Below, one piece after another: positions 1-8,463 of a stretch of DNA of 64,000 nucleotides. Where the stretch lies: positions 51,764 through 115,763 of the forward strand of contig NZ_AXVC01000021.1 of the NCBI RefSeq assembly GCF_000482365.1. The letters are read 5' to 3'. Position 1 is the stretch's first letter. Every line of letters starts with the position of its first letter. The notes beneath the pieces were generated by a model. It was not told the origin of the DNA. It was given only the letters and a program-made list of their open reading frames with translations, and made no database searches. This DNA is from Porphyromonas uenonis DSM 23387 = JCM 13868. GTDB taxonomy: Bacteria; Bacteroidota; Bacteroidia; Bacteroidales; Porphyromonadaceae. Made by a program: the position numbers and the translations under genes.

Positions 1-1
1 C

Positions 2-1084
2 AAGGTACAGGGGGGCAAGGATGTCTTGAACTTCTGCGCTAACAACTATCTAGGTCTATCTGACAATCCTCGCCTTATCAAGGCCGCTAAGGATATGATG
101 GACTCGCACGGATACGGCATGAGTAGCGTACGCTTCATCTGCGGTACGCAAGATATCCACAAGCAGCTCGAGCAGGCTATCGCTCACTACTTCCACACGG
201 AGGATGCGATCCTCTACGCTGCTTGCTTTGATGCCAATGGCGGTGTCTTCGAGCCTCTCTTTGGCCCAGAGGATGCGATCATTAGCGACTCGCTGAACCA
301 CGCTTCGATCATCGATGGCGTACGCCTCTGCAAGGCTAAGCGCTATCGCTACGCTAATGCTAATATGGAGGAGCTCGAGAAGTGCCTCCAGGAGGCTCAG
401 GAGCAGCGCTTCCGCATCATCGTCACGGACGGTGTCTTCAGTATGGACGGCAACGTAGCTCCTATGGACAAGATCTGCGACCTCGCTGACAAGTACGATG
501 CGCTCGTCATGGTCGATGAGTGCCACTCGGCTGGTGTCGTCGGCAAGACGGGTCGTGGTGTCGCTGAGGCGTTTGACTGCTTCGACCGTATCGACATCCA
601 CACGGGTACGCTAGGCAAGGCATTCGGTGGTGCTATCGGTGGCTTTACGGCTGGTCCTAAGGAGATCGTCGAGATACTACGTCAGCGCTCTAGACCTTAC
701 CTCTTCTCCAACTCACTGCCCCCCGCAGTAGTCGGTGCTGGTCTTGAGGTCTTCAAGATGCTTGAGGAAGATGACTCGCTACATGCCAAGCTGATGGAGA
801 ATGTCAAGTACTTCCGTGATAAGATGCTCGCTGCGGGCTTTGATATCAAGCCTACACAGAGCGCTATCTGCGCGGTGATGCTCTACGACGCTCCCCTATC
901 TCAGCGCTACGCTGCTCGTCTTCTCGAGGAGGGTATCTATGTGACTGGCTTCTACTATCCAGTCGTACCGAAGGGCGAGGCTCGTATCCGTGTACAGCTC
1001 TCAGCAGCTCACGAGCGTGAGCACCTCGACAAGGCGATCGCTGCCTTTATCAAGATTGGCAAAGAGCTCGGCGTGATCAAGTAG
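2..1084 (+). CDS. kbl: 2-amino-3-ketobutyrate CoA ligase (glycine C-acetyltransferase), 5' truncated by window edge
   Basis: This is a PLP enzyme of the alpha-oxoamine synthase family. It splits 2-amino-3-ketobutyrate with CoA into glycine and acetyl-CoA, the second step of threonine breakdown. The reading frame is open from the first bases, and the stretch NFCANNYLGL aligns with E. coli Kbl from about residue 46, so about 40 N-terminal residues lie off the left edge. An apparent TTG start at 26 is internal and not the true start. Visible signatures are SVRFICGTQ, NHASIIDGVRLCKAKRYRY, VDECHSAG and the PLP-lysine motif HTGTLGKAFGG. The C-terminus (YPVVPKGEARIR, then GKELGVIK) is complete. The last base of the stop codon is the first base of a 175-bp MITE-like repeat. 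Identity is very secure. Confidence 0.96.
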   Translation, partial: KVQGGKDVLNFCANNYLGLSDNPRLIKAAKDMMDSHGYGMSSVRFICGTQDIHKQLEQAIAHYFHTEDAILYAACFDANGGVFEPLFGPEDAIISDSLNHASIIDGVRLCKAKRYRYANANMEELEKCLQEAQEQRFRIIVTDGVFSMDGNVAPMDKICDLADKYDALVMVDECHSAGVVGKTGRGVAEAFDCFDRIDIHTGTLGKAFGGAIGGFTAGPKEIVEILRQRSRPYLFSNSLPPAVVGAGLEVFKMLEEDDSLHAKLMENVKYFRDKMLAAGFDIKPTQSAICAVMLYDAPLSQRYAARLLEEGIYVTGFYYPVVPKGEARIRVQLSAAHEREHLDKAIAAFIKIGKELGVIK

Positions 1085-1258
1085 AGACTGTTGCAAAAGT
1101 CAACAGTCTCACAATCTTGCCTGCAAGATTGTCTAGACTTTGCAGAAAGGATGAAGCGCAAGGCGCTGAGGGTGAGGTCTGAAGGGAGCATACCTCCGTA
1201 TGTGACCGAAGCCGAAGCCCGAAAGCAACACAGCGATTCGCCTTTATGCAACAGTCTC
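1084..1258 (+). repeat. MITE-like element family A, copy 1 (175 bp)
   Basis: A 175-bp element bounded by 12-bp inverted ends (GAGACTGTTGCA / TGCAACAGTCTC). It recurs at 46314-46488 (opposite strand) and 53314-53488 at identical length. The first 27 nt fold into a perfect 10-bp hairpin (GAGACTGTTG...CAACAGTCTC). A second perfect 10-bp hairpin follows (ACAATCTTGC-CT-GCAAGATTGT), then a small CATAC/GTATG hairpin. Flanking pentamers AAGTA and AGGTA look like a decayed 5-bp target duplication. The element starts on the last base of the kbl stop, so its first hairpin probably ends the kbl transcript. The minus strand stays open for ~55 codons in all copies, but I do not treat that as a gene. Confidence 0.85.
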
Positions 1259-1295
1259 AGGTAATCGTAGCTCTCAGCAACGCATAACGAACAGC

Positions 1296-1346
1296 GAAGG
1301 TGACTAGACTTCCCCCACGATGGGGAGCGTAGATCTAGTCACCTTC
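1296..1346. terminator. Long stem-loop between MITE copy 1 and pdxB
   Basis: GAAGGTGACTAGA at 1296-1308 pairs perfectly with TCTAGTCACCTTC at 1334-1346. The loop holds a nested CCCCA/TGGGG stem. No strong T-run follows, so it is a structured element or bidirectional terminator candidate rather than a certain one. Confidence 0.45.
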
Positions 1347-1384
1347 CTCTGTACTCAGTTTCGCAAATCGACTAGCCAGATGAG

Positions 1385-1529
1385 ACGAGTAACGATTTGT
1401 AGGGACGCACGGCTAGTATCTAGCGAGAGGGCGTCCGTCCCCGTTAATACCACTTCCCTGTAACCTTTGACACAACGGACGCCCTCCCGCTAGACACTTC
1501 CGTGCGTCCCTCTACAAAGGGCTACTCGT
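1385..1529. repeat. Long inverted repeat family B, copy 1 (GGACGCACG type)
   Basis: A single large inverted repeat fills most of the kbl-pdxB gap. The arms run from ACGAGTA...GTAGGGACGCACGG...GGGCGTCCGT to the mirrored ACGGACGCCC...CCGTGCGTCCCTCTAC...TACTCGT, with a loop containing CCCCGTTAA and TTTGACACAA. The same architecture is found at 35503-35649 with matched changes in both arms. Multi-unit relatives lie at 20283-20628 and 25620-26215. No coding content is seen. Confidence 0.85.
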
Positions 1530-1570
1530 TAGATGTGCGGAGTCTAAGTCTTTATATTAAGTAGCTATAT

Positions 1571-2782
1571 ATGTCCCTGCGAATAGTCGTAGATAGTTCT
1601 ATCCCCTACATGGCCGACGGCATGCCCCTCGGAGTCGAGGCGCACTACTTGCCGAGCGGTGAGATAACGGCCGATGCGGTTGCCGAGGCCGATGCGCTAA
1701 TGATCCGTAGCGTGACGCGCTGTGACCGAGCACTACTGGAGGGTAGTGCTGTACGTCTGATCACCTCAGCGACAGCGGGCTTTGACCATATAGACACCGA
1801 CTACTGCCGTGAGGCAGGCATTCGTTGGTACAATGCTCCTGGGTGCAACGCTGCTTCCGTGGCGCAATATGTCCTGACGGCGATCGCTCGTATCGCCTTA
1901 GAGCAAGGTTTGGCCCCTGAGGATATAACGCTCGGCATCATTGGTACGGGACATACAGGCGGACGGATCTATCAGCGTGCCAAAGCGCTCGGCATGCGAA
2001 CGCTCCTCTATGACCCGCCTCTCGTGGCAGCTTACGATGAGCACCCCGACTGGCAGAGCTATCTGGAGGAGCTGGACAGCAAAGGGCTCCCACGTCCCTA
2101 CCTTGCGGAGGCTATGCCGGCTCTACGAGGTAGCTACGTAGAGCTAGAGACGCTCCTCTCATCGGCTACGATCATTACCTGCCATGTGCCTCTGACTAAG
2201 GGGGGCGCATACCCCACCTATCACTTGGTCGATGACGCTTTCTTGCGAAGTGCTCAGCAACGACCTTGGTTGATCAACGCTTGTCGTGGAGCTGTCGTGG
2301 ATACCGCTACACTGGTACGTGCGATAGACGACAAGGCGGTCTCAGGAGCCGTGATCGACTGCTGGGAAGGCGAGCCACACATAGCGCAGGCACTACTAGA
2401 CCGTGTCTTCATCGGCACACCACACATTGCGGGCTTCTCGGTACATGGTAAGGCGCAAGGCGCTGTGCAGAGTTTGCGTCACCTGTGCGACTTCTTTGGT
2501 CTCAGTGAGGAGCGCATAGCGCTGGCACACCCTCGTCCCTTGGCGGAACCATACCTAGACCTCTCGGGATGCGAGCCGTGGCAGATGCCTTGGCGTGCGA
2601 TGCTTCACACGCTCGACTTGCCAGCTATCATGCGCCGACTGGTTGCCACGCCCGACACCTTCGAGCAGCAACGCGTCCACTACCAGCACCCCTACGAGCC
2701 ACGCGACTACACCGTACGAGGCGTCCCCGCCTCCGTCCGTCCTGCGCTCGCCGCTCTCGGCTTTGTCGTAGAGAACGACTAA
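1571..2782 (+). CDS. pdxB: Erythronate-4-phosphate dehydrogenase
   Basis: This D-2-hydroxyacid dehydrogenase family enzyme oxidises 4-phosphoerythronate, the second step of DXP-dependent pyridoxal phosphate synthesis in the cytoplasm. At 403 residues it is longer than average for PdxB. The fold is clear: an N-terminal segment ending ITSATAGFDHID, the NAPGCNA motif, the NAD-binding GxGxxG (GTGHTG, residues 125-130), the catalytic arginine in NACRG, the acid in CWEGEP and the histidine in GTPHIAGFS. A 70-residue C-terminal tail matches the PdxB dimerisation region. The ATG at 1571 is the first start after a stretch of palindromic repeats. No partner genes of the pathway lie nearby. Alternative dehydrogenases of the same superfamily are less likely because of the ATAGFDHID and HIAGFS context. 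Confidence 0.9.
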   Translation: MSLRIVVDSSIPYMADGMPLGVEAHYLPSGEITADAVAEADALMIRSVTRCDRALLEGSAVRLITSATAGFDHIDTDYCREAGIRWYNAPGCNAASVAQYVLTAIARIALEQGLAPEDITLGIIGTGHTGGRIYQRAKALGMRTLLYDPPLVAAYDEHPDWQSYLEELDSKGLPRPYLAEAMPALRGSYVELETLLSSATIITCHVPLTKGGAYPTYHLVDDAFLRSAQQRPWLINACRGAVVDTATLVRAIDDKAVSGAVIDCWEGEPHIAQALLDRVFIGTPHIAGFSVHGKAQGAVQSLRHLCDFFGLSEERIALAHPRPLAEPYLDLSGCEPWQMPWRAMLHTLDLPAIMRRLVATPDTFEQQRVHYQHPYEPRDYTVRGVPASVRPALAALGFVVEND

Positions 2783-2820
2783 GGCTAGCCCCTCACTGCG
2801 AAGGCTAGCGACCCGAGGGC

Positions 2821-2852
2821 TTTGTCGCTTCGCATGAGGTTTTGTATCTTTG
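2821..2852 (+). promoter_or_regulatory. Bacteroidota-type promoter for the TPR protein-uvrB pair
   Basis: TTTG at 2821-2824 and TATCTTTG at 2845-2852 match the -33 TTTG / -7 TAnnTTTG consensus with a 20-bp spacer. A start near 2859 would leave a leader of about 85 nt before the ATG at 2946. Confidence 0.6.
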
Positions 2853-2945
2853 GGGATGTAAGGGCTCGGGAAGAGACTGATACCGTTGGCAGGTGGCAGT
2901 CATAGCACGGGTCGTTTCGTTAATCCTTAGACAGATAATAATCGT

Positions 2946-3695
2946 ATGAGACAAAGACAGATATTGGGACTTTTGCTCTTCGTGCTCCTCTTGGGAGCTG
3001 GGAGTAGCTGGGCACAGACGGCAGACCAAAAGCAGGTCTACGAGGCTTATGTGAAGCGTGACGTCAACAGCTGGAAGCGAGTCATAGACCGTATGCACGC
3101 TGAGCCAAACAAGAGCTACGCTCGCATTGCCGAGCTGGTCGAGTATGAGTATGGCTACATCGCTGAGTGCATCCTACGCGACAAAAACAGCGAGGCAGAG
3201 CAATACCTCAAGCGCTACAAGGCTCATGTGGACTATCTCATCGAGTGTGACTACAAGACCGCTGAGATGACCGCCTATCTATCGGCTTACTACACTTATC
3301 GTATCGGCATATCGTGGCTCCGAGCAGCACTCGTGGGCAATAAGAGCATCAGTCTGATGAATCGTTCGATCAAGATGAACCGGCAGAATGTCATCGGCCT
3401 GATCCAGCGAGGCAATGCGCAGTACTTTGCACCAGCTTTCTTCAAGGGGGATGCGAAGCGTGGCGCTATTGACTACTTTCTTCGTGCTGAGCGTGCGATG
3501 GTTTCGCAGGGCAAGAGCAAGGGGTCGTGGCTTTACCTGAATCTCCTGGTCCAGATTGCGGAGTGCTACGTAGGCGTCGGCGAGCAGACGCAGGCAGAGG
3601 CGTGGTATCGCAAGGTTATATCCCTAGAGCCTAGGCTGACTTGGGCTCTCGACAGTAAGTACCTAGAGACCAAGCAGAAGCACGGACAGCGGTAG
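2946..3695 (+). CDS. Exported TPR-like protein upstream of uvrB
   Basis: The 249-residue product starts with a classic signal peptide (MRQRQ, hydrophobic LLLFVLLLGAG, cleavage after SSWA-Q around residue 23), so it should be periplasmic. The rest is helical and tetratricopeptide-like: repeated Tyr/Ala-rich helix pairs, with a clear C-terminal TPR-like unit (AECYVGVGEQTQAEAWYRKVISLEP). I do not recognise a named family, and no catalytic motif is visible. It shares a promoter with uvrB, 15 nt downstream. A functional link to repair is not implied, since the protein is exported and uvrB is not. It probably acts as a protein-protein scaffold in the envelope. Confidence 0.75.
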   Translation: MRQRQILGLLLFVLLLGAGSSWAQTADQKQVYEAYVKRDVNSWKRVIDRMHAEPNKSYARIAELVEYEYGYIAECILRDKNSEAEQYLKRYKAHVDYLIECDYKTAEMTAYLSAYYTYRIGISWLRAALVGNKSISLMNRSIKMNRQNVIGLIQRGNAQYFAPAFFKGDAKRGAIDYFLRAERAMVSQGKSKGSWLYLNLLVQIAECYVGVGEQTQAEAWYRKVISLEPRLTWALDSKYLETKQKHGQR

Positions 3696-3710
3696 AACCA
3701 AGTAGGTGTC

Positions 3711-5744
3711 ATGTCCTTCCAATTAACCTCAAAGTATAAGCCGACGGGCGACCAGCCGGAGGCTATTGCTCAGCTTTCGCAGGGAGTGCGTGATGGGTTG
3801 CCTCATCAGACACTCCTCGGTGTGACGGGCTCGGGCAAGACCTTTACCATCGCCAATGTGATCCAGCAGGTGGACCGCCCGACGCTGGTCATTAGCCACA
3901 ACAAGACGTTGGCAGCGCAGTTGTACAGCGAGTTCAAGGCGTTCTTTCCCAACAATGCGGTGGAGTACTTCGTCTCCTACTACGACTACTACCAGCCGGA
4001 GGCTTATCTGATCAATACGGACACCTATATAGAGAAGGACATGGCGATCAATGCGGAGCTGGACAAGCTGCGACTGCGTGCGACCGCTTCGCTTCTCTCG
4101 GGTCGTCGCGACGTGATTGTGGTCGCCTCGGTCTCCTGCATCTACGGTATGGCCAATCCGAATGACTTTGAGAATAAGATCATCAAGCTGGAGGTGGGTA
4201 TGCAGATCGAGCGGGATGCGCTGATGCGACGCCTGGCGGAGTCTTACTATGTCAACAATAAGGCGGACTTCGTGAGTGGCTCCTTTCGGGTGAAGGGAGA
4301 TACGATCGACATCTTTCCCGCCATTGAGTCTTTCGAAGGAGTGGCTTACCGCATCGAGCTGTGGGACGACGAGATCGATCGGATCACCATCATTGACCCA
4401 GTCTCGGCGGAGAGCCAGGGAACACTGGACAACCTACGCATCTACCCCGCCAACCTCTTTGTAACGACGGAGGAGCAGACGCAACGTGCCATCGTGGAGA
4501 TCAAAAAGGATCTGGGCGACCGCACGGCCGAGCTGGAGCGCGAGGGACATCTCTTTGAGGCGAAGCGACTCTACGAGCGAGTCTCCTATGACTTGGAAAT
4601 GATCAAGGCGGTGGGCTACTGCTCGGGAATTGAGAACTACTCGCGCTATTTCGATGGTCGCAAGCCGGGCGAGCGTCCCTTCTGCTTGATGGACTACTTC
4701 CCCGATGACTACCTACTGGTCATCGATGAGAGCCACGTGTCGATACCGCAGATACGAGCGATGTATGGCGGAGATAAAGCGCGCAAGACCACCTTGGTCG
4801 AGTATGGCTTTCGTCTGCCAGCGGCTTTGGACAATAGACCGTTGGAGTTTAGCGAGTTTGTCAATCTGACGAACCAAGTGATCTACGTCAGCGCCACGCC
4901 GGCCGACTACGAGCTCAACATGAGCGAGGGCGTGGTGGTCGAGCAGGTGATACGTCCCACGGGACTACTGGACCCGCCCATCGAGATACGCCCCACGGAG
5001 CATCAGGTAGACGATCTGATGGAGGAGATCGTCATACGCACGGAGCGCAACGAGCGGACGCTGGTCACGACCCTGACGAAGCGTATGGCGGAGGAGCTGA
5101 GCGACTACCTCATACGGGCGGGCATCAAGTGCGCCTACATACACAGCGATGTGGACACGCTGGAGCGTATCCAGATTATGGACAGTCTGCGTGAGGGTGC
5201 TTACGATGTCTTGGTCGGAGTCAACCTCTTACGTGAGGGACTGGACTTTCCCGAGGTCTCGCTCGTCGCTATACTGGATGCGGACAAGGAGGGCTTCCTC
5301 CGCTCGCACCGCTCGCTCACCCAGACGGCAGGACGTGCCGCCCGCAACGTACACGGGCTGGTCATCTTCTACGCAGACAGCATCACCGACAGCATGCAGG
5401 CGACTATCGACGAGACCAACCGCCGCCGTACTAAGCAGATTGCCTACAATGAGGAGCATCACATTACTCCGACACAGGTGGTGAGCAAGCGAACGAATGC
5501 GCTCTCGCAGGAGGGCTATGTAACAACAAAATCCTCGGCACAAGCCGAAGCTTATGTCGAGGAAGAGATAGCTGTCGCCTCGCCTGTTGCTGAGTACCTC
5601 ACGCAGGACAAGCTTCCAGAGCTGATCGAGCAGGTGCGCAAGCAAATGTATGCCGCCGCCAAAGAGCTCAACTTCGTCGAGGCAGCACAACTGCGTGACG
5701 AGATGTACGCACTGCAGAGTCGCCTAGAGGGTCAAAAGAAGTAA
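3711..5744 (+). CDS. uvrB: Excinuclease ABC subunit B
   Basis: UvrB is the damage-verification helicase-like subunit of nucleotide excision repair. It is loaded by UvrA and recruits UvrC for incision. The 677-residue length is standard. Visible parts are: Walker A GSGKT (residues 40-44); the damage-probing beta-hairpin YYDYYQPEAYL (90-100); the Walker B box DESH (339-342); helicase motifs including GVNLLREGLDFPEVSLV and QTAGRAARN; and a C-terminal UVR domain (about 636-672, LPELIEQVRKQMYAAAKEL) that contacts UvrC. The ATG at 3711 follows the previous gene by 15 nt. The stop is convergent with folB, with only 4 nt between the two stops. Identification is certain. Confidence 0.98.
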   Translation: MSFQLTSKYKPTGDQPEAIAQLSQGVRDGLPHQTLLGVTGSGKTFTIANVIQQVDRPTLVISHNKTLAAQLYSEFKAFFPNNAVEYFVSYYDYYQPEAYLINTDTYIEKDMAINAELDKLRLRATASLLSGRRDVIVVASVSCIYGMANPNDFENKIIKLEVGMQIERDALMRRLAESYYVNNKADFVSGSFRVKGDTIDIFPAIESFEGVAYRIELWDDEIDRITIIDPVSAESQGTLDNLRIYPANLFVTTEEQTQRAIVEIKKDLGDRTAELEREGHLFEAKRLYERVSYDLEMIKAVGYCSGIENYSRYFDGRKPGERPFCLMDYFPDDYLLVIDESHVSIPQIRAMYGGDKARKTTLVEYGFRLPAALDNRPLEFSEFVNLTNQVIYVSATPADYELNMSEGVVVEQVIRPTGLLDPPIEIRPTEHQVDDLMEEIVIRTERNERTLVTTLTKRMAEELSDYLIRAGIKCAYIHSDVDTLERIQIMDSLREGAYDVLVGVNLLREGLDFPEVSLVAILDADKEGFLRSHRSLTQTAGRAARNVHGLVIFYADSITDSMQATIDETNRRRTKQIAYNEEHHITPTQVVSKRTNALSQEGYVTTKSSAQAEAYVEEEIAVASPVAEYLTQDKLPELIEQVRKQMYAAAKELNFVEAAQLRDEMYALQSRLEGQKK

Positions 5745-5748
5745 CCCG

Positions 5749-6123
5749 TTACTTGTCGTCTTCGCGACTAGCTGCGAGCGTGACGCTGGCAGCTTCGATG
5801 ATTCCTTCGATAGGCGGGATCGCTTTCTGGATGGTTATCTCGCATCTGTCCACCAGCTTGTAGTTAGTTAGTATCTCCTTTAGTATCTGTCCAGCGACAT
5901 ACTCAAGGAGATTATCCCGAGAGTGGCCTATCTTGTCCGCTACCACATTGTAGAGGTCTGCGTAGCTCACCGCATCGGCCACATCGTCGCTCTGGACCGC
6001 CTGGGTCGCATCGTAAGTAGCCGTGAGGTTGACGATGTATCTATTGCCCAGCACCTGCTCCTCGGGGAGCGCTCCTATATAGGAGTAGAAGTGTGCATTG
6101 ACTATCCGGATGGTTGCTTTCAT
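5749..6123 (-). CDS. folB: Dihydroneopterin aldolase
   Basis: FolB converts 7,8-dihydroneopterin to 6-hydroxymethyl-dihydropterin and glycolaldehyde in folate synthesis, as a cytoplasmic octamer. The 124-residue length is typical. Family features include the N-terminal IRIVNAHFYSYIGALPEEQVLGNRY (split here as IRIVNAHFYSYIG and EEQ), DAVSYADLYNVV, NLLEYVAGQI with the pterin-anchoring glutamate, and a conserved lysine in ITIQKAIPPIEG. It lies 33 nt upstream of the CDF transporter in the same direction, so the two may be co-transcribed with sdaA. Confidence 0.92.
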   Translation of the reverse strand: MKATIRIVNAHFYSYIGALPEEQVLGNRYIVNLTATYDATQAVQSDDVADAVSYADLYNVVADKIGHSRDNLLEYVAGQILKEILTNYKLVDRCEITIQKAIPPIEGIIEAASVTLAASREDDK

Positions 6124-6156
6124 GGGAAGGTTGTTTGACTTAGTTCTAGCCTTTGG

Positions 6157-7086
6157 CTATTCGTGATCTGTATTCATAATCGCCATCGGCTCCACATGCA
6201 CTACCACATGAGTGTGCTCGCCATAGTGCTCCTTGAGCTTGTTCTCTATGTGGGTAGCCCGCTCGTGAGCGAGGATGACAGGCGTCTCGTCAGGCAGGTA
6301 AATGTCCACCTCGATGGCAACGGCAGAGCCTAAGCTACGGGTATTGAGATTGTGCGGATGATGCCCTGGGTACTCGGCCTCGATGATATCTAGGATCGTC
6401 TGCTGCTCCTCCTCGGAGAGACTATGCTCAGTCAGCTCACGCCAAGGAGTCGAGATGAGCTGGGCACCCGCCCAGACGATAAAGAAACTGACACCCGCAC
6501 AAGCCACTTGGTCGAGGATAGCCCACTTATTGCCCAGCAAGGCTGCCCCCAGGACACCCACGAGGACAGCGATAGAGGAGTAAGCGTCCGTGCGATGATG
6601 CCACGCATTCGCCAGCACCGTATTACTATGCACCCGCTCAGCGACCCCTTTGGTATAGCGAAAGAGCCACTCCTTCGATAGAATTGAGACAAAAGCGATG
6701 ATAGCCGCCCAGAGCGAAGGCTTCTTCGGAACAACCCCAGAGGCAAAGAAGAGATAGATCGCCTCCCCACTCTTGAGCAGCATAGAGATGCCGATACCCA
6801 TCAGCACGGTCGCTATGATGAGCGTAGCTATCGACTCATACTTACCATATCCATAGCGATACTTAGTATCTCTAGGCTTGCCCGCAATGCCCACAAAGAG
6901 CGTCACGATAACATCCGTGCAGAAGTCTGAGAGCGAATGTACAGCATCAGCGATCAAAGCAACACTATGCCCGACGAAGCCCACGACGAGCTTGAGGAGC
7001 GTGAGCGTTACGTTGATCAAAGCGCCCACCAGTGTCACCCGATAGATGGTACGGGTGCGCTGATCCGTATGTCGCTGTTGATTCAT
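6157..7086 (-). CDS. Cation diffusion facilitator (zinc/iron/manganese-type efflux transporter)
   Basis: CDF proteins are inner-membrane H+/divalent metal antiporters. I use the ATG at 7086 (309 residues), which begins MNQQRHTDQR. A longer upstream frame exists but would overlap sdaA by more than 120 nt, and the ATG used lies 13 nt after the sdaA stop. TM2 carries DAVHSLSD with an HxxxD pair (H50/D54), and TM5 carries AWHHRTDAYSS (H163/D167), the paired metal-site signature of the family. A C-terminal cytoplasmic domain (VDIYLPDETPV, HVEPM) is present. HxxxD at both sites is often linked to zinc, but the metal cannot be assigned from sequence alone. Confidence 0.88.
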   Translation of the reverse strand: MNQQRHTDQRTRTIYRVTLVGALINVTLTLLKLVVGFVGHSVALIADAVHSLSDFCTDVIVTLFVGIAGKPRDTKYRYGYGKYESIATLIIATVLMGIGISMLLKSGEAIYLFFASGVVPKKPSLWAAIIAFVSILSKEWLFRYTKGVAERVHSNTVLANAWHHRTDAYSSIAVLVGVLGAALLGNKWAILDQVACAGVSFFIVWAGAQLISTPWRELTEHSLSEEEQQTILDIIEAEYPGHHPHNLNTRSLGSAVAIEVDIYLPDETPVILAHERATHIENKLKEHYGEHTHVVVHVEPMAIMNTDHE

Positions 7087-7099
7087 CAGGTGAGCTGGC

Positions 7100-8338
7100 T
7101 TAGTCCTCGATGAGGATCTTGCCACCGTACTTCTCGTGAAGGAGAGCAAGTCCACCCTCAGCCGTCTCTTTGTAGAGGCTCGGCAGGTCCTTACCCGTCT
7201 GGTGCATGGCTGCGACCACCTGATCAAAGCTCACACGGTGACGGCCATCGGTAAAGTTGGCATAGGTATTCGCATCCAGCGCACGGCTAGCCGCAAAAGC
7301 ATTGCGCTCGATACAGGGGATCTGCACCAGTCCGCAGACAGGATCACAAGTAAGCCCCAGGTGGTGCTCCAAGCCCATCTCGGCCGCATACTCGATCTGA
7401 TGGAGCGTCCCGCCGAAGAGCTGACTAGCCGCCGCAGCAGCCATAGCGCAGGCGACACCCACCTCGCCCTGACAGCCTACCTCAGCGCCACTGATCGAAG
7501 CGTTCGTACGCACCACATTGGCAAAGAGTCCCGCCGTAGCCAAGGCACGCAGGATACGTTCATCACGGAAGCCGCGCGTCTCCTGTAGATACAGAAGTAC
7601 CGCTGGCATGACACCACACGAACCGCAGGTAGGCGCTGTGACGACCCGTCCGCCAGCAGCGTTTTGCTCACTCACCGCCAAGGCGTAGGAGTAGACCATA
7701 CCACGAGTCCGGACGCTATCCTTGTAGCTCAGAGACTTGACCAGCGTGTCGGCCGCTTTGCGACGCAGACGCAGGCCTCCCGGCAGGACACCTTCGGCAG
7801 CCAGTCCCTCTTGCACACTCTGCTTCATCACTTCCCATACCTCAGCGAGGTAGTCCCATATATCGGGTCCCTCGCAGCGCTCGACGTACTCCCAGTAAGA
7901 GAGGCCTCGCTGGTCCAGATAATCCATAATGTCAGCCATCGTCGAGAGTTCGTAGACCGGCGTCGTGACCTGCTCGTTGAAGTTCTCATTGGCGAGCGTA
8001 CCGCCACCGATGCTATAGACCTTGAACTCCTTGAGCTCCTTGCCCTCCTTGTCAAAGGCGACAAACCTCATCCCGTTCGGGTGAAAGGTGAGCTCCACAC
8101 GAGGCTCCCAGAGGATCGTCGTCGGGTGGACTGGGTTGAGCACAGAGAGTATCGCTTGGTCCGTCATGTGCCCCTTGCCGGTAGCAGCAAGGCTCCCATA
8201 AAGGGTCACTTCGATACGCTCCACGGGTAGCTCCTTGATTTGCGTCAGAAACATCTTCGAGGCTCGCATAGGAGCTATCGTATGGCTACTGCTCGGTCCG
8301 TGACCGATCTTATATATTTGCTTGATAGAGTCCATCAT
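7100..8338 (-). CDS. sdaA: L-serine ammonia-lyase, iron-sulfur dependent, single chain
   Basis: The enzyme deaminates L-serine to pyruvate and ammonia using a 4Fe-4S cluster. The fused alpha/beta form is visible: N-terminal GHGPSSSHT and the C-terminal catalytic half with PTCGSCGVMPA. Cysteines 289, 331 and 342 are spaced 42 and 11 residues apart, matching the three cluster ligands I recall for the Legionella enzyme (343/385/396). The protein ends ILIED, so the C-terminal cysteine described as an inhibitory fourth ligand in that enzyme is absent. The start is ATG 8338 or the adjacent ATG 8335. The gene leads a unit with the CDF transporter and fits amino-acid fermentation. Confidence 0.94.
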   Translation of the reverse strand: MMDSIKQIYKIGHGPSSSHTIAPMRASKMFLTQIKELPVERIEVTLYGSLAATGKGHMTDQAILSVLNPVHPTTILWEPRVELTFHPNGMRFVAFDKEGKELKEFKVYSIGGGTLANENFNEQVTTPVYELSTMADIMDYLDQRGLSYWEYVERCEGPDIWDYLAEVWEVMKQSVQEGLAAEGVLPGGLRLRRKAADTLVKSLSYKDSVRTRGMVYSYALAVSEQNAAGGRVVTAPTCGSCGVMPAVLLYLQETRGFRDERILRALATAGLFANVVRTNASISGAEVGCQGEVGVACAMAAAAASQLFGGTLHQIEYAAEMGLEHHLGLTCDPVCGLVQIPCIERNAFAASRALDANTYANFTDGRHRVSFDQVVAAMHQTGKDLPSLYKETAEGGLALLHEKYGGKILIED

Positions 8339-8463
8339 AGTTGTTAGGCGTGTAGTCTAGTTGACGGGTCAAAGGTACGAAAAAGAGATTAGAGGGTAGA
8401 AGCTAGAAACTAGAAGTCAGATATTAGAGGTGAGAAGGCAGAGATTTAGGGCGGAGTTTTCAG

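Noticed and set aside
56..601. Long ORF antisense to kbl
   Set aside because: It follows the codon pattern of kbl on the opposite strand and matches no family I know; other long antisense frames (for example within sdaA, fbp and uvrB) are rejected on the same ground.
1009..1251. Open reading frame of ~80 codons on the minus strand of MITE copy 1 (also in copies 2 and 3)
   Set aside because: All three copies are open, but they are recent copies of one element with few changes, so openness is inherited and does not show selection. Start codons lie at different places in each copy, and no RBS or known family is seen.
7087..7227. Longer N-terminus for the CDF transporter
   Set aside because: It would overlap sdaA by more than 120 nt and precede the first transmembrane helix with an unusual Arg-rich stretch.
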